DNA from: Owenia fusiformis
Taxonomy: Eukaryota > Annelida > Polychaeta > Sabellida > Oweniidae
Reading direction: 5' to 3'
Assembly (NCBI GenBank): GCA_903813345.2
Contig: CAIIXF020000001.1
Coordinates: forward strand, 22,835,915-22,899,914
Length of the DNA stretch: 64,000 nt
In this document: one piece after another, positions 50,501 to 59,000 of the stretch
Layout: each line of letters starts with the position of its first letter
Numbering within the stretch: position 1 is the first letter of the stretch
Notes under the pieces: generated by a model
The model's input: only the letters and a program-made list of their open reading frames with translations
Told to the model about the DNA's origin: nothing
The model's database searches: none
Made by a program: the position numbers and the translations under genes

Positions 50501-50700
50501 CCTGCGTGAATTATATAACTAAAAATACGGAGCCACCTCCTGGTCCCATTAAAGAAGAAAACATTGATAGAATAGTGTATACTAAACCAGACAGCCATTC
50601 TGATTCAAATAGCTCAGCTGGATCTCAGAGACATCTATTAGACAGTTTAGTAGTTATTTCAGTATTAATCCTTTCACGTTTGCTAATCTGTCGAAGGTAG
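44485..50700 (+). CDS. Secreted/GPI-anchored cysteine-rich protein, DUF7042-7045-like (exons 2-12)
   Basis: This is the gene-level entry. Eleven exons keep one frame; with the candidate exon at 164-218 the ORF is 1584 nt, 527 residues. After the signal peptide come a CWKC...TPRHTNILQYK segment (about 20-42), a CEPN...LCY segment, and unit A (71-163: CPF-G-F, SGECGDP, HCLATWKDGDDYMYAKI, RCF). Next are a linker (164-213), a central domain (213-342: CSFPTWATKRAW, RCVEKY, FQCIRLHKRS), unit B (342-423: CPFSGQF, LTCLTSWSHRGSSYIIAK, NCF) and a C-terminal region ending in LLDSLVVISVLILSRLLICRR. That tail suggests a GPI signal or a membrane anchor. The cysteine pattern and order resemble the invertebrate extracellular family annotated with tandem DUF7042, DUF7043, DUF7044 and DUF7045 domains, whose biochemical function is unknown. 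The gene converges with the TSP1/VWA gene downstream. Family assignment is by recognition only; exon structure is well supported. Confidence 0.8.
44930..45016 (+). CDS. Exon 3 of the DUF7042-like gene
   Basis: Starts after CAATTTCAG and ends at GTAAGT, phase 1 to phase 1. It reads SFCEPNPSTFNHLCYQKVDT followed by YSVLTTMVR, adding two cysteines. Confidence 0.8.
45638..45808 (+). CDS. Exon 4: first half of repeat unit A
   Basis: Phase 1 in, phase 1 out; donor GTACTG. It contains VPCPFHGAFKFSYMNLSGEC, then GDPMSSMTACAKTSMFEMNFKRC split by nothing else. An N-glycosylation sequon (NLS) is present. Its layout (CPF, G-F, SxxC, C, C) is repeated in exon 10. Confidence 0.85.
45984..46018 (+). repeat. 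A-rich (CAA)n microsatellite just upstream of exon 5
   Basis: An A run interrupted by C passes into about six CAA units, ending about 18 bases before the exon 5 acceptor. It lies next to the polypyrimidine tract, so length changes could affect splicing. Confidence 0.8.
46037..46143 (+). CDS. Exon 5: second half of repeat unit A
   Basis: Phase 1 in, phase 0 out; donor GTAAGT directly after RCF. It reads ETHLHCLATWKDGDDYMYAK and ends NLQHRCF. The same C-x-x-x-W ... Y-x-x-A-K ... CF pattern, with the same phases, is in exon 11. Confidence 0.85.
46445..46468 (+). CDS. Exon 6: 24-nt micro-exon
   Basis: CTTCCTTATAG precedes AAGTACATAACACGAGAGGA plus CCCG, followed by GTAAGT. It encodes KYITREDP in phase 0 on both sides and fits between exons 5 and 7, which are themselves phase-compatible, so it could be a cassette exon. 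Strong sites on both sides support it, but transcript data would be needed. Confidence 0.6.
47339..47437 (+). repeat. 18-bp intronic tandem repeat (GCAGCATCACAAYRRTGT)
   Basis: About five and a half copies of an 18-bp unit such as GCAGCATCACAACTGTGT lie in the intron between exons 6 and 7. Because 18 is divisible by three the repeat stays open in both directions and mimics a His/Gln/Asn-rich coding sequence. Confidence 0.85.
47925..48048 (+). CDS. Exon 7 of the DUF7042-like gene
   Basis: Phase 0 in, phase 1 out; acceptor TGTTTTACAG, donor GTAAGC. It reads RYNKQMGSSNVKLAMSADAT then CYSMNDPSDLYMEEREFTLTR. The SxDATC string is a recognisable feature of this family. Confidence 0.85.
48557..48800 (+). 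CDS. Exon 8: central cysteine-rich domain, first part
   Basis: Phase 1 in, phase 2 out; acceptor TCTCAG, donor GTATGT. It contains CSFPTWATKRAWKSLSGKHI, a charged stretch and LLRCVEKYQARNNDKMFTFV, ending GYAVSG. It is the largest internal exon. Confidence 0.85.
49106..49248 (+). CDS. Exon 9: central cysteine-rich domain, second part
   Basis: Phase 2 in, phase 1 out; acceptor TGCATTTTAG, donor GTACTG (the same unusual donor as exon 4). The split codon gives C, then TTQFQCIRLHKRSKHVLEVQ and a GECQDFQAI segment. Confidence 0.8.
49534..49674 (+). CDS. Exon 10: first half of repeat unit B
   Basis: Phase 1 in, phase 1 out; acceptor GTTTCAG, donor GTATGT. It reads VAPPNGSVCPFSGQFRGASS then QCSALVKSTCTGRNQ, with an N-glycosylation sequon (NGS). 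It is homologous in layout and phase to exon 4. A decoy acceptor, TTTCAGTTGCTGTTG, lies about 40 bases upstream. Confidence 0.85.
49979..50082 (+). CDS. Exon 11: second half of repeat unit B
   Basis: Phase 1 in, phase 0 out; acceptor ACTTCCAG, donor GTAAGT straight after NCF. It reads LGKDLTCLTSWSHRGSSYII then AKSKDSSSDAANCF, parallel to exon 5. Confidence 0.85.
50386..50700 (+). CDS. Exon 12: C-terminal exon with hydrophobic anchor tail
   Basis: Phase 0 in, stop TAG at 50698-50700. After two more cysteines comes a Pro/Ser/Asp-rich stalk, then a hydrophobic segment LLDSLVVISVLILSRLL and a basic end CRR. A small-residue patch (SSAGS) 10-12 residues before the hydrophobic stretch is compatible with a GPI attachment site; a type I membrane helix is the alternative. 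Confidence 0.85.
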   Translation, partial: VFRNHSNSLEFTTDRICNSDASHIFGIPLKYTLTPQAGSCVNYITKNTEPPPGPIKEENIDRIVYTKPDSHSDSNSSAGSQRHLLDSLVVISVLILSRLLICRR

Positions 50701-53260
50701 CGAGAACTAGATAGAATGCCTTCGTATTGCCATATTATTACGAGAATGTCTCACTTCAAAACCAGTACTCCCATACACAGCTAACGAATTGATGTTTAGT
50801 CGGTATCCTATACATGAGCCAAAAGAGCGGCAGCAGTACCTTGAACGTAATGCGTTCGTAATTTCAGTGTATTTACCGTTCGTGGTCTTAGCCCATCGTC
50901 TCTCTCTAAATCACATGTTAATCCCCGGGCATCGAATGAATCCTAGCATGACATGATATAACCGAACACTAAAATGAACCCCAAATACAGTATTAAAAGA
51001 AACAGATATACGAATATACGCATTATAAGTATTTATGTCATATGGGAGGTGAGGATCTATTATTCAGCAAATGGATATCCAGAACTGAACAGTGCATGAA
51101 TTAATTATTATTTGCTCATTGGTGACCAGTTGGGAAGCTGTGTTATACTTTAGCTCATTCAATGGCATCCTCCAATAACAATGTTGCATATTTATTCCTT
51201 CGCGGAAATGGATCCACTTCCCTCACCATTTCAAGATAATGAAATCACCTTGAAACAGTTAAACTTTTTATTTTTTATTTTAGATAGTCAGTGTTTAAAA
51301 AATGAATTTAGTTCTAGCATTTATAAATTAAGCTTCGGTGATGTCAGTAACACTTTTGAAATCATACATTGTTAGCTCTAAATTATGTTGCCTTGTTCAA
51401 TTGGAGGATGCTATGCGGATAATGTATGTGACTGGCATATGCACTGAACGAAAACAAATACTTCAAAGCTAATGCCAGTAATTGTAATTGTATATAAATA
51501 TTGCACATTTGTAAATATCGATGTAAATATCGTTTGAAAAGAAATATTTATATAACTGAAACTATGTAAAAGGGCCGAAGAGAACCCTGTATGTATACAT
51601 TATATGTGTACGATCGTTTGGTATTTTGTATCAAGTAACTATATTATTATAAATACGTCTTATGAATGCATTATTATATTTATTTCATTTTATAGAAATT
51701 CAATAAAACGTCCATGGCATTGATAATGGGACAACATTGTTATAAAGTTCATCAAAAATAGTAAATGATAATATCAAGTAATGACACGTTATAAGTTATA
51801 ATTGACACACAGGTTTTGTATGTTACGAGAAAAGTATAAAAAAGTTTTATTTTGTATAATATTGAAAAAACTTACGTTTAAATACATAATTACGATGAAA
51901 TATGTTTCATTTCATTAAACATGTCTACTTTGTATTGATATACGTATGATAATAAATACTATTGCCAAAACCAAATGTGTAACTTGCTTTTGTTCATGGA
52001 TGTTGAAAATAAAAAAATAAACATGCAACAAAGTAGGTCTTGCCCGGTGTAAAAGGGTAGGTCCTATCAATTTATGGTCCTACTCTACATTGATTTATAT
52101 TGTGACCTCTTTCCCTTATTATCTTATACACCATCAGGGCCAGTAAGGGACGTTAAGAAGGGGGACCATAATCCCCGGGGGACCATAATTTCTTTCACAC
52201 CAACACGCCAGCCTTTTGAATGAGTCGTGAACCACAGTCACAGTACCCTTAATCCATTAACGCAATAGTCTTAACCAAGAAGGGGGTAGAGAGGGTTGAA
52301 CATGGGGTCACGTCGTCATAGGTAAATCGCTTCATCACTAACAGACTAGTGAGTACCATTCAAACAAGACAAAACTATTGTTAGCCGAAAGGTATTTTAT
52401 TTATTTCTATATGCAAGCAATTCATTTTCTAGATCTGCAAGTATGAGTATATGATCAAGCACATGTAGCTGCATGTCCACTTTATTTATTTTACAATGAT
52501 ACACTGTGACTAGTCGATCTATGTGGATGCAGTCAGGCACATGTAATGTTTCGTGAGTACCCGCCTCTGTACTTTTCAATGGAAGAATTTTGCACTTCTG
52601 TTTAAATAATCTATATTTACTCATCCGTGTATATCATACTTCATTGAAATAGAAAACCAAAGCTACACTATAAACACACATTCTCTGATATTTTTACGAA
52701 GAATAGATAACTCAAACGAGTTCACTCAACCAGTTTTATCATCTCGCTCATAGCTGTGAGAAGGTATGTATAATTTGCCATAGGTTTACCTTGTAATGGG
52801 GAATAAAAAATTCAAGTAATATAATTATTTCACAAACACAAATATGTCTGTGTGAAGTAAAATACAAATACAATGCGTCCTATAATATTTTTGGGGTTAT
52901 GTTATGAAATATCCGCTTTAAAAAAGCAATTTAATTATGATGTATCATGTGGATTAGTAGACGTTCTGATTGGATTCATTGAACAGACTGGCTAGGTTTC
53001 AATTGAATCATTTTGAATGTGTGTATTTTTAATATTTTAATCCACGGTGTCCAAAAACAATAATAACGCTATATTGGTAATTGGAAATATTTCCACTTAC
53101 CACGATTTCAAAAAATTGTAAATAAATAATATTATTCTTGAATTATGGTCATTTGTTTCAAGGAATCTGGAGGCTCGTTCAGCTGAGCTGACAAAATCAA
53201 TGGATGGTCCAACTGTTGGCTGCTCATTGTCACTTTCAAGGAATGTTAATGGCTCTGAAA
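50701..53260. other. 3' region of the + strand gene and intergenic DNA
   Basis: Candidate poly(A) signals AATAAA occur at 51702-51707 and 51951-51956, about 1.0-1.25 kb after the stop, so the 3' UTR may be long. No other coding signal was found. A repeat with an inverted partner 3 kb away begins at 52502. Confidence 0.5.
52502..52563. repeat. Left copy of an inverted dispersed repeat (partner at 55485)
   Basis: 26 bases at 52510-52535, containing TCGATCTATGTGGATGCAGT, are mirrored perfectly at 55513-55538. Weaker similarity extends about 25 bases further (ATGTAATGTTTCGTGAGTAC versus ATGTAATGTTACGTGGGTAC). Confidence 0.8.
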
Positions 53261-53266
53261 CTTGTA

Positions 53267-53827
53267 GCCTTGCCCAAGTCGGTATTTATTTACTCATCTG
53301 ATCTATACCACCTAGTACAATCCAATGCATCATCGCTGATATTATGCTAAGTTATTCAGCGGTTCCGAGATTCCCATAATACCTTATAGGCTACCTAAGG
53401 GTATCGCAAAACCATATTGATTGACAATATGGACATGGACACAACGTGTGACTTCAGGCTGATTGACCAATCAAAACGTTAACAGGTTGACCTGCATAAA
53501 AAGCAAACTACCCGTCTAGGACTTGAAATTCAATGATTTGATCGAGTGTTTCTTGAGAGTTACAATATATTATGTTATTAAATGTACATTGGAATGTAAG
53601 CAGTCATTAATACTCGTCCAAATGAAATCATGCAATTCAATGTTGAAATCAAAACTGAATTCGTGATGGAAATGCACGAAGACCTAGTCCGACAATGTAG
53701 GGCCGTCGTTGATTTGTCAAATTTTACCGACAAAAACATTGGGTCGGTAAAGCACGTGGCTTTCTCTTGGGTCAAGGCGGTTATAATAGAAATCAAGATA
53801 AGTAAAAGAGACTGACTTGGGCAAGGC
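53267..53827. mobile_element. 561-bp inverted-repeat element with TA flanks
   Basis: It begins GCCTTGCCCAAGTCGGTATT and its other end reads GCCTTGCCCAAGTCAGTCTC on the opposite strand. Similarity continues (TTTACTYATCT) for about 35 bases. TA is present on both sides (53265-53266 and 53828-53829). A solo end of the same family lies at 18566. The 61-codon frame inside has no recognisable transposase features. Confidence 0.75.
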
Positions 53828-54004
53828 TATGAAACTTGATTTGTGGGTATTCCAGTGGGTCGATGGGTCTTTTGCTCTGAATTCACTTCATTGGCGTACC
53901 TAATTTCAACATTTTCATTGTCATCATTACATTTTATGGACCCGTTTTTCAAATTAACAGTAATAGCGATAAAACCATGGTTTTTGAGCCTATGGGATCG
54001 ACCA

Positions 54005-54055
54005 GGTGTCCGTCCATTGGTCCGTCCATCCGTTGCTCCGTCCGTCTGTCAACAT
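54005..54055 (+). repeat. CCGTCCRTC-type short tandem repeat
   Basis: Successive GTCCGTCCATTGGTCCGTCC and similar phrases make an imperfect 8-12 bp repeat, GC-rich against the background. Confidence 0.6.
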
Positions 54056-54262
54056 TGGCTGCACAAATTAGAACTGCTATTCGGATTGAGTCATTTTCAC
54101 ATTCATTTTATGCATATCCATAATGAATATTTGACATATAATCGCCATTTCCCAAGTTCGGCCGGTTTCCGAGAAATTGCTGATTTTTAAATTTCTAGAA
54201 AAATCGATCTGATGATAGCCTTATAGAAAGTCAAGAGAAGTGAAGAAAAGATTGAAAAAATA

Positions 54263-54392
54263 CCAGTCCAGTCCATTTCCAGGTCCAAGTCCAGGTCTAG
54301 GTCAAAGTCAAGGTCCAGTTCAGGACCAAGTCAAGATCTAGGTCTAATCAGGTTTAATCTAGGTCAAAGGTCAAGAACTAGGTCAAAACCAG
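54263..54392 (+). repeat. AGGTC-rich degenerate minisatellite
   Basis: A 6-12 bp unit around AGGTCCAAGTCC / AGGTCAAAGTCA is repeated with drift for about 130 bp. It includes a perfect direct repeat with one-base spacing, AGGTCAAAGGTCA, at 54361-54373, followed by another AGGTCA at 54380. Confidence 0.75.
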
Positions 54393-55214
54393 TATTTTGT
54401 CATTTTTTCAATTTTCTCAGTCGTCCTTTAATATTTTTGCTCCGTTTTTTTAATCATGTTCCTTTGAAAAAAGCTAATCCCTACAGGCAAGTTGTTTTTG
54501 ATCACTCTTACCGTTTTTGAGATATGGCATCCGAAAAGTAGGTCACAATAAAAAAAGTTCTTGGAATTCAATGTATGAGCTATGAAATATGTGAAGAATT
54601 GTCCAAGGAATCCGAATCTGCAAACAAGATTTTGATCCGACTTCCGGTCGGAAGCTATGGCATTTTGAAATCTCAAAAATCGCTATTTTGGTATCCCATG
54701 TTAAGTCAATGGGGCTTGAGAAAATTATCAATTGTAACAACACAACACTAGATACAGCTTGGATGCAGCCAACTTAATAAGAATCTACAATAGAAGCCGT
54801 CCTCAAAATCTACTTTCCTTTAAAATTTGGACACTAAAAGGCCTATGTCAAAATCTAGGTCAAATTCATAGTTTTTCCTTTGACTACTACAAATCATATC
54901 TGAACCAACAACAAAGGACTCATCTTTTATTGATCTCATATTTACCAATACTTTTGTTTGAAAATCAGGATATACATTCCTCTGAAGGTTCTAAACTGTG
55001 AGAGCACAGGACCGTGGGTCCTTTATTTCATCTGTAATGGCATTTTCCAGTTGATGGGTTTATATATAGTATTTTTCATGAGTGTGTCTTTAGACTACTT
55101 GTAGTGGGGTGGCTAATTACTTTCCTGAATGAGGAATGTTTATCCAAACAATGGATACAAAGAAAATCTGGCCAGTTGTCCATCAGTAAATAAATCATCA
55201 TGATAAAAGTATAA

Positions 55215-55220
55215 TTTATT
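55215..55220 (-). promoter_or_regulatory. Candidate poly(A) signal of the - strand gene
   Basis: TTTATT on the + strand is AATAAA on the coding strand, about 760 bases past the stop codon. Other weaker variants exist, so the true 3' end is not settled. Confidence 0.3.
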
Positions 55221-55484
55221 AAAGCATCCATTTGTTACCGTTCTGAATCCAAATGATACATAGGTACATCCATTTTATACATATATGTTGACGTTTACGA
55301 AATGTTTTTCAAATATCTTCCCTATAACAGGAATATGGTAGCTGAAACTTTCACACATTGTCATACTATGTATATTGAATATGTATGCAAGATTTCAAGT
55401 CACAATGTTAAGTAGAATCTCTGAGATCACTTACCTTGATTTGCTGTCATATTTTTGCAATGATCCCATTCCCTATAATGTACG

Positions 55485-55546
55485 CGAGTACCCACGTAAC
55501 ATTACATATAAATGACTGCATCCACATAGATCGACTAGCCACAGTG
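55485..55546. repeat. Right copy of the inverted dispersed repeat (partner at 52502)
   Basis: Carries the perfect 26-base mirror at 55513-55538. It falls in the 3' flank, possibly the 3' UTR, of the TSP1/VWA gene. Confidence 0.8.
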
Positions 55547-55976
55547 ATGATATAGAAACGTAGTGGAATGGTGTTTCATTCATGAAATTCTAAATAGTAA
55601 TCTAATTTTGAACCTTGATTTAGAATGGACTACTTTTAATTTTTGAATATAAATATAGTATTTAAGAGTAACTCTGAAAAGTCCTTCGTAAGGAATAAGA
55701 GTTTCTCTTTCTCACGAAATTCGAAATGAAATAGTACAAGATGATTCAATTATTGAAGAAGGGTCGGATTAACAAAATGGACTAAACTCTCATGGTTTAC
55801 TTTAAGGTGATCGACACACATTTAACGTTTTGCTTCATTCCATAATCTATTAATGTACTATTTTCAAATAAGCTATTGTACTCCAAGCCAAGGTACAAGT
55901 AAAATTATAATCCATAGTCACAAATATGTCAACAAATTCATGTTCATTTTTCATAACTTGTCTACGTCATTGAGGT

Positions 55977-56092
55977 TTAGCATGTAAAGTGATTGGTGTA
56001 GAGGTCTGCGGCGTATTCTACTGCGTGTTGTGACAGTGAAGCCTGGTCGGTATTAGGCCATATTCCTACGTGCTCAGGGTTCTGCGTGATTT
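55977..56092 (-). CDS. Last exon: C-terminus of VWA-2
   Basis: Acceptor TATATTCAG; phase 1 in; stop TAA at 55977-55979. It reads ITQNPEHVGIWPNTDQASLS then QHAVEYAADLYTNHFTC. The final cysteine may pair with the cysteine at the start of VWA-2, as in many extracellular VWA domains. Confidence 0.85.
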
Positions 56093-59000
56093 CTGAATAT
56101 AAAAAATGAATTACAAGTTACAACCATGTGCAAAAATTCTTGCTGTTTTTAACTTTTTTAACACATTTCTGAAAACGTTATTCCATTTTCATAGTATATA
56201 ACTCTAGTGAACGTGCATGCACTAGCTAAAAAACCTTCACATCTGCAAGAGACAAAAAAGAAAGCCCAATAGCACTGAACGAACTCCTTAGAATAAGACC
56301 AATTCCAATATGCCATAAATGACACCAATACCAAGCTTCTTATGATCGATATCAATGAGGGCAATATATGATTTTGCAGCACTTTTTGTTACCTTCGAAT
56401 TCAGCCCTTAAAGCATCTGGGTCTGGAGTCCACTGTGCGCCAATTCCAAAATACTCTTCCTTCTGGATGGCAGTATCGCTCTAAAACACATCATCATACA
56501 ATTACACTCATAGATGACGAGATGAAACTATATGAGCGACAAATTGCTTCGAAAAAAGGGTAAACACAAATGAATATAATGACCATTTTCAAAATAACCA
56601 AAGTGTTTTAACGAAGATGGGACTTACAGTTCTTGTGATATCGGCCCAGTTCACAGGACTATTTGGCATGTTTGTATTTTGCCCCATGATAATGATTCGG
56701 TTATCAACATCAGGCCTGTCTCCTAGCGTCTCGTCCCAAATATCCGTATTGATTGTGTTTATAGCATCCTCAATATTTGTAGTTGCTGGTGATAGGGCAG
56801 TGCTAGTGAGGCGGTTCCTGAATGCTTCTTTGATAGCTTCCTTTGTCCTGTTAAATAAGCAGAACGTTGAAAATGAATCATAAAGCAAGTGGACGTAGCA
56901 CCGACCTTAGATTTCAAAAACAGGCTTGCACCCATCTGAATATCCATTTGCACCCACTTGAAAATGAGAAAAATCATGAAAAATAGGCATATTTTGACCA
57001 ATTTTGGTCTGAATTGTGAAAATGAGAATTTTGCACCCACTTGAGAAAAAAGTCCTGTGGAGAACAATGGAATGAGTTTGAAACATTGTAGGCATTAACT
57101 TTGCAGTACTTTCTGAACGAAAATTTGAATCAAGGGTTATACATGATGAAATTCAACCAACTTACTCATACTGGTTCAACGGGAACTCAACATTCCCTGA
57201 TTCGTCATATGTAACAAGAGCAATGTGGAAGTCACTATTAAAACCAACTCTATCAGCACCGGAGTCCAGGGCATCAATAAAGGCATCAAAAAATGCAATG
57301 AATGCGGCACGAGTTGGGTTGTCAAATGTATAGCTCGACATATCAACAGCAAATGTAATATCAAGGCGTTGATTGCAACCTAGTTGAAGAAAAAGTATAA
57401 TTTTATAATTTAAATTTGTTATAGTAATGGTATCAATGAGTAATACCGAACAAGAAAAAACTTAAAATTTTAGCAATGATTGGGTAATTTGATAATGATT
57501 GGTGCAATGCTTAGATCAATGTCAGGAATTATTTTCTTTTAGACAGTATTGGTTTTCAGTGTTTCTGTGACAGTAAAATGGCCAGATCACTTACACAAAT
57601 CGACATTGCATGCTGATGTCACTGTTTCACTTCCACTGCAATATTCACCCTCGAATTGTGGTGCAGGATTGTCACAAACTCTGTTATTGGTTATCACTCC
57701 ACCCTGTGGGACGCCGCAACCAACGCTGCATGATGAATAGTGATTTGACCATCCACCATTTACTACAAACATACAGTACGTAGTACAGTACAATGGGCAT
57801 ACCTTTCATGTGATGATGCAAAAGCTGATCAATGGATAGCGGGGACTTGAATCGTAATTTGTGTGAGGCCTGTATCATTCTATATTGGATTTAAAAGCAT
57901 GAGTGCATGTTCTACTATTTTATAGGAATCCATACATAGCTAGGCAAGGTGTGTTTAACTCCAGCCAATTCGAACATAGTATTTCATATAACTGCAGTGC
58001 CAGTGCATTATCTAACCAATCACCGCAACCAAGGTCATGTCTTATGTGGTTGTCAAGGCGACAAATTCAACTGCGTACCTGGACAGTTAATGAAATCACA
58101 CGGACTCTCCATGACGTCCTCTCCAGCACAATATTCACCATAATCTTTAGGAGCAGGGTCGGAACATGACCTTGTAAAGGTCTCGATGCCACCATCACCA
58201 CACGTTATGCTGCATCCACCCGAAGCCCAGCTTGACCACTGGCCATTGATGTTATCTAGAACATATGTGTTATGTTGCGGTAAATAACTCTCTGAATTAG
58301 TTGATGTAGACCTACTTTCAGTATAAATGAACACGGCATTAGCAGACAAAATGTCAACACATACCATTTAAACCCACTTAATTTCTTGATTTCTCAAGTA
58401 TGTAAAACTCCATTGGCATGGTAGAATATGAGATTTTTTAAGTTAAAAAAACAAAAACATGCCCTTAATTTGTTACAGACGCCAAACGCTAGCCCTGAAC
58501 ACCAAGTACCACCGAACACGGTCCTCAAAAATGTTAGAAACTATAACAATAATGTCACCACTTTTGGTGGTGACACAAAAATGCTGTTTTCATACACATT
58601 GAGGGTGTTTTAAAGGGTAAAAATCGATATGGATCAAAGACTATATCGAAAATTAAGGCAAATTGTCACTCATATGACAATAGCTGGCAATGCAACCTCC
58701 TGTGATTGTTAGTTTTATATAATAGTATAGAATATGCAATTTACCACAAGGCCGAGTGTTGCATTCTACGTCTTCTGAATCGGGACCATCACACGGAAGT
58801 CCCCCGTAAGCCTGGCCTTCACACTCACGAATCCGGGTGCGAATACCTGATTAAAAACGTAAGGTATCATCATATGAAAAAACGTATCAAGAACTCGAGA
58901 ATCGGGACTTATACTAAAGACTGCATGCATATTTTGTTCACAGCGCGAGCATACAATAACTCATCCATGGAAACAAATACTATTACCATTGGTGAAAGAA

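Noticed and set aside
53578-53815. 72- and 61-codon open frames on opposite strands.
   Set aside because: They lie inside the 561-bp inverted-repeat element and show no transposase motif.
57549-58169. Plus-strand open frames across the TSP1 exons.
   Set aside because: They are antisense shadows of the minus-strand TSP1 exons; the same holds for the plus-strand frames at 60142, 62456, 62984 and 63392.
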